NCBI RefSeq assembly: GCF_019216885.1 | Contig: NZ_JAAQRC020000001.1 | Coordinates: 3,940,001 to 4,004,000, forward strand | From: Methylobacterium sp. SyP6R | GTDB taxonomy: Bacteria > Pseudomonadota > Alphaproteobacteria > Rhizobiales > Beijerinckiaceae | Reading direction: 5' to 3' | Length of the DNA stretch: 64,000 nt | Shown here: positions 26,905 to 36,503 of the stretch, in pieces | Layout of the letters: each line of letters begins with the position of its first letter | Position numbering within the stretch: position 1 is the first letter of the stretch | The notes under the pieces: model-generated | Seen by the model: the letters and a program-made list of their open reading frames with translations, nothing else | What the model was told of the DNA's origin: nothing | Databases searched by the model: none | Program-made: the position numbers and the translations under genes

Positions 26905-27764
26905 GGCTGTCCCGTGAGAGTGAGGCCGACGAGCAGGAGGCCGGCGAGGAGGGCCACGGCGAAGAAGCCGTCGAGGCGGTCCATCACGCCGCCATGGCCC
27001 GGGATCAGGCGGCCGGAATCCTTGGCGCCGTAGGCGCGCTTGAGGGCCGATTCGGCGAGGTCGCCGCCCTGGCTCATCACCGAGGCGAGTGCCGACAACG
27101 CGCAGGCCAGCGGCAGCGACAGGGCCTCGGTGGCGCCGAGATGGCGCGCGCCGGCCGCCACCGCGCCGCCGACGATCGTCGCGCCGACGAGCCCGCCGCA
27201 GAAGCCCGACCAGGTCTTCTTCGGGCTCACCGCGGGCCACAGCTTCGGCCCGCCGAGCGACCGGCCGGTGAAGTAGGCGGCGATGTCGGTCGTCCAGACC
27301 ACGCCGAACAGCCAGAGCGGGCCGGCGAGCCCGATGCGGGGATCGTCGCGCAAGAGCACCGGCACCAGGGCGACGACGAGGGCGCAGGCGAGGCTCGCGG
27401 GTGCCCAGATCCGCCCCGAGGCCGGCCGGGCGAGGAGCGCGAGGAGAACGAGGCCGAGAACGGTCGCAGCCGCGAGCCAGGCCGTGGATACCGGAAGCCG
27501 TGACCCCGCCACCACGCCGAGAAGCACGAGCCCGGCGATGGCGAGCAGCGGCCGGTGCGGCGCGGTGCGGGTGATGGCGAGCCACTCGCCCACCACCGCG
27601 AGACCGGCGAGGAACCAGACCACCGCGAAGATCCAGCCGCCGTTCAGCGTCGCGCCGAGGACCAGGAGACCGAGGACGATACCGGAGACCGTGCGGGCGC
27701 CGAGTTCCGTCGCGGGCCAGGCCGGGCGGCCCGTCCCGGGGGCTTTCAGACGATCGTCCGCCAT
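26901..27764 (-). CDS. cdsA: Phosphatidate cytidylyltransferase CdsA
   Basis: A 287-residue integral membrane enzyme making CDP-diacylglycerol from phosphatidate and CTP. It has about seven to eight hydrophobic helices. The family signature near the C terminus is complete: SALKRAYGAKDSG followed by RLIPGHGGVMDRLD. Start taken at the ATG at 27764, which shares one base with the uppS stop; a GTG one codon earlier is an alternative. Tight overlaps on both sides show one operon. Confidence 0.94.
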   Translation of the reverse strand: MADDRLKAPGTGRPAWPATELGARTVSGIVLGLLVLGATLNGGWIFAVVWFLAGLAVVGEWLAITRTAPHRPLLAIAGLVLLGVVAGSRLPVSTAWLAAATVLGLVLLALLARPASGRIWAPASLACALVVALVPVLLRDDPRIGLAGPLWLFGVVWTTDIAAYFTGRSLGGPKLWPAVSPKKTWSGFCGGLVGATIVGGAVAAGARHLGATEALSLPLACALSALASVMSQGGDLAESALKRAYGAKDSGRLIPGHGGVMDRLDGFFAVALLAGLLLVGLTLTGQP

Positions 27765-28591
27765 CACCCCGCCCGGGCGCTGAGGCCGCCGAAGCGGCGG
27801 TCGCGGCTCTGGAATTCGCCGATCGCGGCGAGGAAGGTGGCGTGGTCGAAGTCCGGCCAGAAATCCGGCACGAACACGAATTCCGAGTAGGCGGTCTGCC
27901 AGGTCAGGAAGTTCGAGACCCGCTGTTCGCCGGAGGTGCGGATGACGAGGTCGGGATCGGGGATGCCATCGGTGTCGAGGGCGCCCGTCAGCGCCGCGGC
28001 GTCGATCGCGTCGGGTGAGAGGCGTCCCTCGGCGACCGCCCGGGCAAGCGTCTGCACGGCGCGCAGGATCTCCTGGCGCCCGCCATAGTTGAACGCCACC
28101 ACCAGGGTCAGCTTGGTGTTGCGGGCGGTGCGCTCCTCGGCCTCGCGCAGGAGGCCGGCGATGTCGCCCGGCAGGCCGTCGCGCTCGCCGATGATCCGCA
28201 CCCGCACGCCGTTGGCGTGCAGGTCGGCGAGGTCGCGGCGCACGAACAACTTGAGCAGGCCCATCAGGTCCGCCACCTCGGCGGCGGGCCTTCGCCAGTT
28301 CTCCGAGGAGAAGCTGTAGATCGTGAGGTAGGGAATCCGCAGGTCGATCGCCGAGCGCACGGCGCGGCGCACCGCCTCGACCCCGCGGCGGTGGCCCTCG
28401 ACCCGCGGCAGCCCGCGGCGCGCGGCCCAGCGGCCGTTGCCGTCCATGATGATGGCGACGTGGCGCGGCATCGCCCCGGGCGGGGCGATGCCGCCGGCCG
28501 GAGTGGGGCAGGGCGCCGAACGGCCCTGGTCCAAGGAATCCTGGCCCTGGCCTGCCCCCAGCAGGGTCACCGTCTCGCTGTCGCCTGCCAT
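27764..28591 (-). CDS. uppS: Undecaprenyl diphosphate synthase (isoprenyl transferase) UppS
   Basis: A 275-residue cis-prenyltransferase supplying the lipid carrier for peptidoglycan and O-polysaccharide. Signatures: [13 protein letters not shown] with catalytic Asp50, [23 protein letters not shown], and the C-terminal [19 protein letters not shown] and [12 protein letters not shown]. The conserved core begins at residue 41. The first 40 residues are Gly/Pro-rich and unlike other members, so translation could instead begin at the ATG at 28471. A GTG at 28639 is a third option. Family length is about 230-255 residues. Confidence 0.93.
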   Translation of the reverse strand: MAGDSETVTLLGAGQGQDSLDQGRSAPCPTPAGGIAPPGAMPRHVAIIMDGNGRWAARRGLPRVEGHRRGVEAVRRAVRSAIDLRIPYLTIYSFSSENWRRPAAEVADLMGLLKLFVRRDLADLHANGVRVRIIGERDGLPGDIAGLLREAEERTARNTKLTLVVAFNYGGRQEILRAVQTLARAVAEGRLSPDAIDAAALTGALDTDGIPDPDLVIRTSGEQRVSNFLTWQTAYSEFVFVPDFWPDFDHATFLAAIGEFQSRDRRFGGLSARAG

Positions 28592-28669
28592 GCTGGCCCC
28601 GACCCCGGCGGAGCCGCCCTGCGGCTCCGCGCTCCCCACGCGCTCTTGTCCGTCATGCCGGCCTGGATC

Positions 28670-29233
28670 TCAGACCTGCATGATCTCCTTCTCCTTGGAG
28701 GCCAGGGTCTGGTCGACCTCGGCGATGTGCTGGTCGGTCGCCTTCTGCACCTGGTCGGCCTGGCGCTTCTCGTCGTCCTGGCTGATCGCGCCGTCCTTCT
28801 CGAGCTTCTTCAGGAGATCGAGGCCGTCGCGGCGGACGTGGCGGACCGCCACGCGGGCCTCCTCGGCGTATTTGTGCGCGACCTTGACCATCTCCTTGCG
28901 GCGCTGCTCGTTCATCTCGGGGATGCGCAGGCGGATGGTCTGGCCTTCGGTCATCGGGTTGAGGCCGAGGTCGGATTCGCGGATCGCCTTCTCGACCGCC
29001 GCCACCATGCCGCGGTCCCAGACCGAGACGCTGAGGAGGCGCGGCTCCGGCACGCTGATGGTGGCGACCTGCGCCATCGACATCGCGGCGCCGTAGGCGT
29101 CGACCTGGATCGGGTCGAGGAGCGAGGGCGTGGCGCGGCCGGTGCGCAGCGAGCCGAGATCGTGCTTCAGGGAATTGATCGCGCCCTGCATGCGCCGCTT
29201 GATGTCGTTGAGGTCGAAGGAGGGTGTGGCCAT
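28670..29233 (-). CDS. frr: Ribosome recycling factor
   Basis: A 187-residue protein that splits the post-termination ribosome with EF-G. Typical features: [20 protein letters not shown] with the conserved Arg-Thr-Gly-Arg, [11 protein letters not shown], the second domain [11 protein letters not shown], and [14 protein letters not shown] with long helices. Full family length. Part of the rpsB-tsf-pyrH-frr cluster. Confidence 0.97.
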   Translation of the reverse strand: MATPSFDLNDIKRRMQGAINSLKHDLGSLRTGRATPSLLDPIQVDAYGAAMSMAQVATISVPEPRLLSVSVWDRGMVAAVEKAIRESDLGLNPMTEGQTIRLRIPEMNEQRRKEMVKVAHKYAEEARVAVRHVRRDGLDLLKKLEKDGAISQDDEKRQADQVQKATDQHIAEVDQTLASKEKEIMQV

Positions 29234-29403
29234 TCCTGCGCGTCCCGAGGCGTCTGGAGGAGAATGGGAGTGAGGGCGCGCCCGTGCCGGGGCCGCCCTG
29301 ATCCGGCTTCAATGAACCAAAACCCGACCTGCCGCAAATCGTTACGAGCGGCGATCGTCCGGGTTCGGCGCCTTGCGGCGCCACCGTTACTGGGATCGGC
29401 GCC

Positions 29404-30162
29404 TTACGGTGCCACCAGAGTGGAGCGTGCCGCACCGGTGAGGATCGCCGTCACCGAGCTCGGCGCGTGGACCGAGCCGACGATCAGCGGCAGGCCGCCG
29501 TCGCGGGCGAGCGCGAAGGCGGCGGTGTCCATCACCTTGAGATCGCGGGCGATCGCCTCGTCGTGGCTCAGGCGCTCGTAGCGCACGGCGTCCGGGTTGG
29601 TCTTCGGATCGGCGGAATAGACCCCGTCGACCTGCGTCGCCTTCAGCACCGCGTCGCATTTCAGCTCGGCGGCGCGCAGCACCGCGGCGGTGTCGGTGGT
29701 GAAGTACGGGTTGCCGGTACCGCCGGCCAGCACCACGACCTGGCCCTTGTCGAGGTGGTGCAGGGCGGGCTGGCGGGCATAGGTCTCGCAGATCGTCGGC
29801 ATCGACACCGCCGACATGGTGCGGGCGGTGACGCCGGCGGCGTTCAGCGCCGTTTCCAGCGCCAGCGAGTTCATCACCGTCGCCATCATGCCGAGCGAGT
29901 CGCCGGTGGCCCGGTCGATCCAGCCCGCCGCCGAGACCCGGGCGCCGCGGATCACGTTGCCGCCGCCGACCACGAGCGCGATCTGGAAGCCCTTCTCCAC
30001 CGCCTGGACAATATCGTCGGCGAGCGAGGCGAGGGTCGGCGGGTGCAGCCAGTAGCCGTCGGGCGCGGCCAGCGCCTCGCCGGAGAGCTTCACCAGCACG
30101 CGGCGGAAGCGGGTCGAGCCTTGCTCGGGCAGAGGCTGGTCCGACGACGGAAGTTCGGGCAT
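29404..30162 (-). CDS. pyrH: UMP kinase PyrH
   Basis: A 252-residue amino-acid-kinase-fold enzyme making UDP from UMP. Signatures: RVLVKLSGEAL, VVGGGNVIRG, DSLGMMATVMNSLAL, VVLAGGTGNPYFTTDTAAVLRA, and VDGVYSADPK. Start at the ATG at 30162 after GGAG. A 16-residue polar N-terminal extension precedes the core. Between frr and tsf, with a terminator separating it from tsf. Confidence 0.97.
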   Translation of the reverse strand: MPELPSSDQPLPEQGSTRFRRVLVKLSGEALAAPDGYWLHPPTLASLADDIVQAVEKGFQIALVVGGGNVIRGARVSAAGWIDRATGDSLGMMATVMNSLALETALNAAGVTARTMSAVSMPTICETYARQPALHHLDKGQVVVLAGGTGNPYFTTDTAAVLRAAELKCDAVLKATQVDGVYSADPKTNPDAVRYERLSHDEAIARDLKVMDTAAFALARDGGLPLIVGSVHAPSSVTAILTGAARSTLVAP

Positions 30163-30306
30163 GGGCGCTCCTCTGGCCGCCCGCGGGGACGGCTGTCGGC
30201 GTCAGGTGTCGTTACGAGTCGGCCGGGTTCTAGCCTGTCGTTCCCGGCCCGTCGAGGCGCCGGCCCGCCGGAATCGGCAGGGGCCGGGCGCTGGGACGCG
30301 GGCACG

Positions 30307-30336
30307 AAAAAGGGGGACCCGCCGGGCGGGTCCCCC
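30307..30336 (-). terminator. Intrinsic terminator of tsf
   Basis: On the minus strand a perfect 12-base stem (GGGGGACCCGCC and complement) is followed by TTTTT, 52 bases after the tsf stop. It should separate rpsB-tsf from pyrH onwards. Confidence 0.9.
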
Positions 30337-30387
30337 TCTCTCGACCTTCACGTTACGCGCGAGTCGGGCGATCCGCCCTTGAGGCGA

Positions 30388-31311
30388 TCAGCCCTTGGCG
30401 GCCGCCGCGACCTCGGCGGCGAAGTCCGGGGCCTCTTCCTTCTCGATGCCCTCGCCGAGCGCATAGCGGACGAAGCCGGTGAGCTTCACCGGGCCGCCGG
30501 CCTTGCCCTCGGACTCCTTGAGCACCTGCGAGACGGTCTTCGACGAGTCGTGGACGAAGGGCTGATCGAGGAGGGTGACCTCCTTGTAGTAGCTCTTCAG
30601 GCCGCTCTCGACGATCTTGGCCAGCACGTGGTCCGGCTTGCCGGCGTTCTTCTCGCGCAGGATGTTGCTCTCGCGCTCGACCGTGGCGGCATCGACGCCC
30701 GAGGCGTCGAGCGCGACCGGGTTGGTCGCCGCGACGTGCATGGCGATCTGGCGGCCGAGCTGGCTGAGGACGGTCACGTCGCCGGCCGATTCGAGGGCCA
30801 CGAGCACGCCGATCTTGCCGAGACCCTCGGAGACCTGGCCGTGGACGTAGGACGCGATCACGCCCTTCTCGACCGAGAGCTTGGCGACGCGGCGAAGCGT
30901 CATGTTCTCGCCGATGGTGGCGATCAGCTCCTGCAGCTTGTCCTTCACCGTGGTCTCGGCGCCCGGGAACTTGGCGGCCTCGAGGGTCTCGATGTTGTCG
31001 CCGGCGGTGAGCGCCAGCTTGGCGGCCTCGCGGACGAAGGCCTGGAAGCCGTCGTTGCGGGCAACGAAGTCGGTCTCGGAGTTCACCTCGAGCACCGCGG
31101 CGTGGTGGCCGGCGGACTCGACCGCGACCAGGCCCTCGGCGGCGACGCGGCCGGCCTTCTTGGCCGCCTTGGCGAGGCCCTTCTTGCGCAGCCAGTCCAC
31201 GGCCGCCTCGAGGTCGCCGGCGGTCTCGTTGAGGGCCGACTTGCAGTCCATCATGCCCGCGCCGGTCTTCTCGCGCAGCTCCTTGACCATCGCTGCCGTG
31301 ATGTTGGCCAT
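30388..31311 (-). CDS. tsf: Elongation factor Ts
   Basis: A 307-residue guanine nucleotide exchange factor for EF-Tu. The N-terminal UBA-like domain is [21 protein letters not shown], followed by the TDFVARN signature and the two core subdomains ([31 protein letters not shown]). Start at 31311 (MANITAAM). It is downstream of rpsB, with a strong hairpin in the 145-base gap. Confidence 0.97.
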   Translation of the reverse strand: MANITAAMVKELREKTGAGMMDCKSALNETAGDLEAAVDWLRKKGLAKAAKKAGRVAAEGLVAVESAGHHAAVLEVNSETDFVARNDGFQAFVREAAKLALTAGDNIETLEAAKFPGAETTVKDKLQELIATIGENMTLRRVAKLSVEKGVIASYVHGQVSEGLGKIGVLVALESAGDVTVLSQLGRQIAMHVAATNPVALDASGVDAATVERESNILREKNAGKPDHVLAKIVESGLKSYYKEVTLLDQPFVHDSSKTVSQVLKESEGKAGGPVKLTGFVRYALGEGIEKEEAPDFAAEVAAAAKG

Positions 31312-31378
31312 CGTGGGATCCTCTCGATTGGCGCCCCGGCGCCACTCATCGGCGGCGCCGGTCGGCGGATAAAGGGAA

Positions 31379-31401
31379 CCCGGCGCCGTGGCGGCGCCGG
31401 G
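31379..31401 (-). terminator. Hairpin between rpsB and tsf, possible attenuator
   Basis: A perfect 10-base stem (CCCGGCGCCG and complement, 3-base loop) followed on the minus strand by TTCCCTTTAT, a broken T-run. It may partly stop transcription so that S2 is made in excess of EF-Ts, or protect the rpsB 3' end. Confidence 0.5.
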
Positions 31402-31456
31402 CTTTGAAATGTCAGGTCCGCGGGACAACGCGCCCCGCATGCGATCCGTGCCGGCG

Positions 31457-32506
31457 TTAGGCGGCCGCGGCGGCCTCGACGAAGCCACGGGCCTGGTTCA
31501 CCCAGCCGTCGCGCTCGAAGCGGCCGTTGAGCTTCAGCTCGCCGTCGACCTTGGCGATGTCGTCGGCGGACATCGCGGCGATCTGCCAGTAGTGGTAGAT
31601 GCCGGCGTCGTTGAGCTTCTGCACCAGCTGCGGGCCGACGCCCGTGAGCTTGGTCAGGTCGTCCGGCGCGCCGCGGGGGGCGGCCAGCAGCTCGAAGGGC
31701 TCGCCGACATACGGCTCGGTGACGTCGACCGGGACCACCTCGGGCTCGTTGGCGAGCGCCGGCAGCTCCTCGGCCATCGGCTCCTCGGACTCGCCGAGGT
31801 CGATGCCGAGCGCGCCCTGGCCGCGCGAGATGCCGTCGATCGCCGCGCGGGCGACGAGGTCGCAGTAGAGCGCGATGGCGCGGCCGGCATCGTCGTTGGC
31901 CGGGACCACGTAGGTGATGCCGTCCGGGTTGCAGTTGGTGTCGACGATGGCCGCCACCGGGATCTTGAGGCGGTTCGCCTCCTTGATCGCCAGCTGCTCC
32001 TTGTTGGTGTCGATCACGAACAGCAGGTCGGGCACGCCGCCCATGTCCTTGATGCCGCCGAGCGCCTTCTCGAGCTTGTCCTTCTCGCGGGACAGCATCA
32101 GGCGCTCCTTCTTGGTGAGGCCCTGGCCGCCGCCGGAGAGGGTCTCGTCGACCTTGCGCAGGCGCTGGATCGAGCCCGAGATGGTCTTCCAGTTGGTCAG
32201 CGTGCCGCCGAGCCAGCGCGAGTTCACGTAGTACTGGGCCGAGCGCTTGGCCGCGTCCGCGATGGTGTCGGCCGCCTGGCGCTTGGTGCCGACGAACAGC
32301 ACCCGGCCGCCCTTGGCGACGGTGTCGCTCACCGCCTGCAGCGCCTGGGCGAGCGCCGGCACGGTCTGGGCGAGGTCGATGATGTGGATGTTGTTGCGGG
32401 TGCCGAAGATGTACGACTGCATCTTCGGGTTCCAGCGGTGCGCCTGGTGGCCGAAGTGCGAGCCGGCCTCGAGCAGCTGGCGCATGGTGAAGTCGGGAAG
32501 GGCCAT
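31457..32506 (-). CDS. rpsB: 30S ribosomal protein S2 with C-terminal helix-hairpin-helix extension
   Basis: A 349-residue S2; the family is usually 230-260 residues. The S2 core is complete ([71 protein letters not shown]). An acidic linker (about 240-280) is followed by an extra domain from residue 282 ([15 protein letters not shown], then [10 protein letters not shown]) that looks like a helix-hairpin-helix fold. Such extensions occur in alphaproteobacterial S2. Ribosome binding site GGAGAG. First gene of the cluster. Confidence 0.96.
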   Translation of the reverse strand: MALPDFTMRQLLEAGSHFGHQAHRWNPKMQSYIFGTRNNIHIIDLAQTVPALAQALQAVSDTVAKGGRVLFVGTKRQAADTIADAAKRSAQYYVNSRWLGGTLTNWKTISGSIQRLRKVDETLSGGGQGLTKKERLMLSREKDKLEKALGGIKDMGGVPDLLFVIDTNKEQLAIKEANRLKIPVAAIVDTNCNPDGITYVVPANDDAGRAIALYCDLVARAAIDGISRGQGALGIDLGESEEPMAEELPALANEPEVVPVDVTEPYVGEPFELLAAPRGAPDDLTKLTGVGPQLVQKLNDAGIYHYWQIAAMSADDIAKVDGELKLNGRFERDGWVNQARGFVEAAAAA

Positions 32507-32920
32507 GGTCTTTGTTCTCTCCGGTTGTCACCGCCGCGGAGGAAGCGACCGGCGCCAGAGGCTGACGTGCCAAAGGGCCGGCCACCGGAAACGCCTCATT
32601 CAGGCATGAGGCCGGCTCCGCGTGTGGGATGGGCGGGCCTTTATCCGATCGGGGGTGGGATGGCAAGGTGAAGCGGGGCGACGGCGGCCGGTGCAGATTG
32701 CAGCCCTATCCCCGGCAGGCTACTCTCGCGATGGTGGCATTCTGGAGAGTGTCGGCCCCGTGCGGCCGTCCGTCGGCGCCGGGGTTTTGCAATTCGTCAT
32801 TGTTCGCGCGAGCGCGTCTGGGCTATTCGGTCGCCGCACGGCTGCTCGCGCGCGGACCGAGATCCGGCCACAGCCGGGCGTGAGCATCGAGCATCTTACG
32901 AGGCGAGGCAGGCGGCTTTC
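32507..32920. other. rpsB upstream/leader region
   Basis: About 414 bases between the divergent rpsB and GT-D-fold genes. A two-tier dyad lies 71-110 bases upstream of the rpsB start: outer stem GCCGGCC/GGCCGGC (32577-32583 with 32610-32616) and inner stem GCCTCAT/ATGAGGC (32593-32599 with 32606-32612). Its location fits a structured mRNA leader. No gene is supported in the gap. Confidence 0.4.
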
Positions 32921-34249
32921 ATGACGTTTCAGTTCTGGCGCGATGCAGAGGCAGCCCGTCACGACAGGGCCGCGCTCGCCGAGGTGGCGCGCCGGGTCCT
33001 CTACACCAACTTCGCCTCTGCCGACGAGATCGCGGCCGCCCGGGTCGTGCAGATCGGGATCCTGGCGCGCGACGCCGGCCTGCGTGCGGAGGCGCTGGCG
33101 CTCTTCGACCGCATGGCCACCATCGCTCCGTCCGACATCGCGTCCAGATACGAGAAGGCCGTGCTCTTCCTGCACGAGGGCAGCCACATCGAATGTGCGC
33201 AGGTGCTGCGGCAGATCCTGGCCCATCATCCGCACGAGGATCGAACCAACCTCATGGCGGCGCGGGTCCTCCATGCCCTCGGGGCGCATGGCGAGGCATC
33301 GGCGTGCCTCGACCGCATCCCGCTCCAGGGAAGGCCTGACCGCGCGGAGTGGGAACGGCAGATCCGCATCGTTCACGATTTCGGGCGCTACGTCGCCGCC
33401 TTTCCCAGGATACAGGCCCTCGGGATGGCCGAGCGGATCGAGCGCTCGCCGACCCATATTTCGGTCGGGACGCTGGCGGAGCGGATCACGGCGGCCCTCG
33501 AGAGCCGGTCGGGCTTCAGCCTCGTCCGCGCCGGTGACGGCGAAGGGGCGTTCGCGTTCCTCGGCAACGAGGACGAGGCCGAGTACGCGCATCTCTATGT
33601 GCAGAATCGGCTCGACCGTGCCCGGGTGTGGTTCGCCGACACGGTCGATCCCACGCAACATCCCTTCCTCGGCGAAGCCTTCAGGATCACGGACGTCATC
33701 CGCGACGCCGACGTCGCCGGCATGCCCTACCCGAACTGGATACGCCACGAATATACGATCCTGAGCGTGACCGGCATCTCGTCGCTGACCAACCTGCTTC
33801 GGATCGAGCGCCGCCCCGACGCCGCGACCTGCACGCAGATGATCCATGTCGAGCTGCACAACACGAAGCTGCTCTACAAGATCATGCAGTCCCAGAAGGA
33901 AATCGGCCTGATCTCCTGTCATCCGGGCCTGCCGGAGCGGTTGAAGTCCGTCCTGGGTTACAAGGCCGTCGACTATCACCACGTGCCCGGCGAGAAGGGC
34001 CACAGCCATCTCCTCAGCGAGGAAGCCGTGGCGGGAAGCCACTGGCCGGAGCGCTACCCGCAGATCATGGATGCGCTGTCCCGACCCCTGGACGGGAGGC
34101 TCTACATCGTGGCGGCAGGCCTGCTCGGGAAGTTCTACTGCGACCGGATCAAGAAATCGGGAGGAGTCGCGCTCGATGTCGGGTCGATCGCCGATGGGTG
34201 GATGGGATCTCGGACGCGGCCCGGGCTGGAACAGCTGAGCATCGGCTGA
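32921..34249 (+). CDS. TPR-like N terminus plus GT-D-fold domain protein
   Basis: A 442-residue protein. Residues 15-135 are helical and resemble TPR repeats (GLRAEALALFDRMATIAP, ECAQVLRQILAHHPHED). From about 185 the sequence matches the GT-D fold of glycosyltransferase-like proteins: LVRAGDGEGAFAFL (201-214), LISCHPGLPERLKSVLG, and YIVAAGLLGKFYCDRI followed by VALDVGSIADGWMG. GT-D domains are linked to surface glycan or glycoprotein synthesis. It opens a three-gene stretch with the SGNH-like and methyltransferase genes. GC is somewhat below the neighbours. Activity is inferred from fold only. Confidence 0.75.
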   Translation: MTFQFWRDAEAARHDRAALAEVARRVLYTNFASADEIAAARVVQIGILARDAGLRAEALALFDRMATIAPSDIASRYEKAVLFLHEGSHIECAQVLRQILAHHPHEDRTNLMAARVLHALGAHGEASACLDRIPLQGRPDRAEWERQIRIVHDFGRYVAAFPRIQALGMAERIERSPTHISVGTLAERITAALESRSGFSLVRAGDGEGAFAFLGNEDEAEYAHLYVQNRLDRARVWFADTVDPTQHPFLGEAFRITDVIRDADVAGMPYPNWIRHEYTILSVTGISSLTNLLRIERRPDAATCTQMIHVELHNTKLLYKIMQSQKEIGLISCHPGLPERLKSVLGYKAVDYHHVPGEKGHSHLLSEEAVAGSHWPERYPQIMDALSRPLDGRLYIVAAGLLGKFYCDRIKKSGGVALDVGSIADGWMGSRTRPGLEQLSIG

Positions 34250-34403
34250 GGATATGCCGACCGCGGCATGGTGGTGAGGCTGGATCGCTCATCGCAAAGA
34301 TCGGGTGGCCTGGATCGGGTCATCGATCCAAAGCGATCGAGAGAGTGACGCGCGGATCCGGCCGTGGCGCCTCAACGAACCGAGACGAGACGGAAAATCC
34401 CCT

Positions 34404-35519
34404 ATGAAGGCGCTGATCGTCGGAACGTCGAATTGCTTGTTGGAGGGAGGGTTCAAGAACGCCATCAACGAGTTCTTCGGACCCGAGAACGTCACCAATC
34501 TATCGCTCGGCGCCTCGTCCGGAACTTTTTTGGCATTGTTCAGATTGATGGAAGGAGTTGATTTTCAGAGCTACGATTATGTATTCTTCGACTCCCTCGT
34601 CAACGAGCAGTGGCAATTCGCCAGCGGACGCTGTCCGAGCTACCTGTGGCAGGTTGCCAGGATGTTCTATGGATCTTTGCCCGCCGGCGTTACCTACGTC
34701 TACGTTGGCTTCTGCGCCCAACCGTTCTTCACGACGGGGAATCCGATCGAGCTCCTGCATCGGTCGCTCTGTGGAGAATTCGGAATCAACTTCGTCTCGT
34801 TCCGTGATGTGCTGAATGAGTTCATCGTGTCGAACGCTCTGACGAGCGACAGCATCTATATCGCATCCGATCCATCGCACTTCATTCTGCCGATCGTTCG
34901 ACGCTTGACAGGTGAGATGTTGCAGAGACTGGACCTGCTGAGCGCAAAGACACAGCGCGGTCGCGATATCAAAAAATACCTGTTTATTGATAATGTTGTC
35001 GATCAGGCTCCGAATCGAAAGGTTTATCAAACCTCTCTACGGAGCATGGAGTATGGTATCTTCGAGAATGGATCTCGGATCAAGCTTCGGTCCGGTACAT
35101 TGCTCGGCTTCGATCACTGCGAGTTGGACACCGAAGCGTACCTGTGGGTGTATGGCCGGCATTTCTTGCAGAAGGCCCTGCATTTCCGCGTCGACAAGCC
35201 TTGGATGAAGATGGCCTCGTTCAACCGGGAGGTTCCCTGTCTCGACGAATCGTATGCCGTCGTCAGTGCCGAACCCTATGCCGGTATCCCCGTCGAGCAC
35301 ACCGACGGCACGGTGCCGCTGGAGGCTCCGATGAGCGGACAGGCGAAGATATCGAATATGTTTTATTCGAAATTGCAAATTTCCGATATTCTGACTCTCG
35401 TCGAGCTCGACCGGGCTTCTCGCATCGAATTTTATCGGGATAATATGTGCAGGTCGCTCGTCGATCATATGAGAGAGCATCGCGACGAATTTAAGAGCCT
35501 CGCCCGAAGCACGAACTGA
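34404..35519 (+). CDS. SGNH/GDSL-like hydrolase fold protein
   Basis: A 371-residue protein starting at the ATG at 34404. The N-terminal half looks like an SGNH fold: block I VGTSNCL (6-12, Ser9 as candidate nucleophile), LSLGASSG (33-40), FFDSLVNEQ with Asn67, and DPSHF with the Asp156/His159 pair. The C-terminal half (about 205-350) has beta-rich segments without a recognised family. No signal peptide. GC and codon use (many TTT, ATT, GAT, AAT) are well below the genome, suggesting transfer. Relatives modify polysaccharides (acetyl transfer or removal). Function inferred. Confidence 0.6.
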   Translation: MKALIVGTSNCLLEGGFKNAINEFFGPENVTNLSLGASSGTFLALFRLMEGVDFQSYDYVFFDSLVNEQWQFASGRCPSYLWQVARMFYGSLPAGVTYVYVGFCAQPFFTTGNPIELLHRSLCGEFGINFVSFRDVLNEFIVSNALTSDSIYIASDPSHFILPIVRRLTGEMLQRLDLLSAKTQRGRDIKKYLFIDNVVDQAPNRKVYQTSLRSMEYGIFENGSRIKLRSGTLLGFDHCELDTEAYLWVYGRHFLQKALHFRVDKPWMKMASFNREVPCLDESYAVVSAEPYAGIPVEHTDGTVPLEAPMSGQAKISNMFYSKLQISDILTLVELDRASRIEFYRDNMCRSLVDHMREHRDEFKSLARSTN

Positions 35520-35681
35520 CGTCGTTCGTCGTTCCACGGCCGATGATTGTGCCGGGTGGCGCTGTATCCTTCTCGATGCAGCGCCTGCTGCCACGGCCAT
35601 GAGAGGCACACCTCGCCGGTTGCCGGGAGCGTCAACCGGCATCCCGGGAGAGTCTATGGAGTGGGGGCCCGGGACGGGCGG

Positions 35682-36503
35682 TTACAGCGCGCCGCTGCCC
35701 TGACGTGGATCGGGCTTCCTGATGTGGAAGGTCATATGAGCGGAAAACATAAGACGAAACAGGTTGGCGTCTCGGACCGAAAGCCCCATTCGATCTGAGA
35801 AATCTTTGAACAGGCGGTCGATATTATTGTCTCTTCTGAGCGTTTCGGATAGTGAATTTTCATCGCTGCCGCTCGTCACGACGAGGAGTCGTCTCGCCAT
35901 CCAGGTAAAAACGTCGTAACTTGGATAGATCTTCTCGAGCCGCAACCCGGCGCGCTGGCAGGCCAATTTCAGCCCGTACGGAGTGAAATTGAACATCGAA
36001 TAATCATGGATCTGCTCAAGGTAGCTGACGGCACCGACCAAGGCTCCGCCCGGCTTCAAAACCCTTTCGATCTCTCCGAAAGTTTTTCCAATGTCCTGGA
36101 TATGCTCGAAGACTTGAAATGAGTAGACAACATCGAATGATTCTCTCTCGTAGGGCAGAGTGAGGCCGTCATAAAAATCAATGCGCCCATCGGATAGGGC
36201 TTGGTCTCTGACCTGATCGGCCATGCCCTCCAGATAATTTACGCCGCGCCACAGATATCCAAGATTTTCGATCCAGCGTCTGGATCCGCCGGTGCCGCAG
36301 CCGAAATCGAGTATCAAGTTTCTGTCCGGCGCAACAATGGCGCGTAAAATGTCTTCAGGCGCTTTTATGAGAGTGCTATCTTGGTCGACAACGTCGCCGA
36401 GCTGAGCTGTGAAAGATCCATCCGTGGCGTAGCCGGTGCCGCTTTGAAGAATGCCCGCAATGAGCGTCTCCAAAACAAGTGCTGCAGAAATTTCACTGCG
36501 CAT
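35682..36503 (-). CDS. Class I SAM-dependent methyltransferase
   Basis: A 273-residue methyltransferase. SAM-binding motif I is ILDFGCGTGG (64-73). Motif II region NYLEGMADQ, SFDVVYSFQVFEHI and RVLKPGGALVGAV are in the expected order. The C-terminal 100 residues form a separate region around FNFTPYGLKLACQRAGLRLE, a layout common in methyltransferases of glycan gene clusters. Low GC like the SGNH-like gene. Convergent with it (162-base gap), and its promoter must lie in the AT-rich gap at 36504-36830. Substrate unknown. Confidence 0.85.
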   Translation of the reverse strand: MRSEISAALVLETLIAGILQSGTGYATDGSFTAQLGDVVDQDSTLIKAPEDILRAIVAPDRNLILDFGCGTGGSRRWIENLGYLWRGVNYLEGMADQVRDQALSDGRIDFYDGLTLPYERESFDVVYSFQVFEHIQDIGKTFGEIERVLKPGGALVGAVSYLEQIHDYSMFNFTPYGLKLACQRAGLRLEKIYPSYDVFTWMARRLLVVTSGSDENSLSETLRRDNNIDRLFKDFSDRMGLSVRDANLFRLMFSAHMTFHIRKPDPRQGSGAL

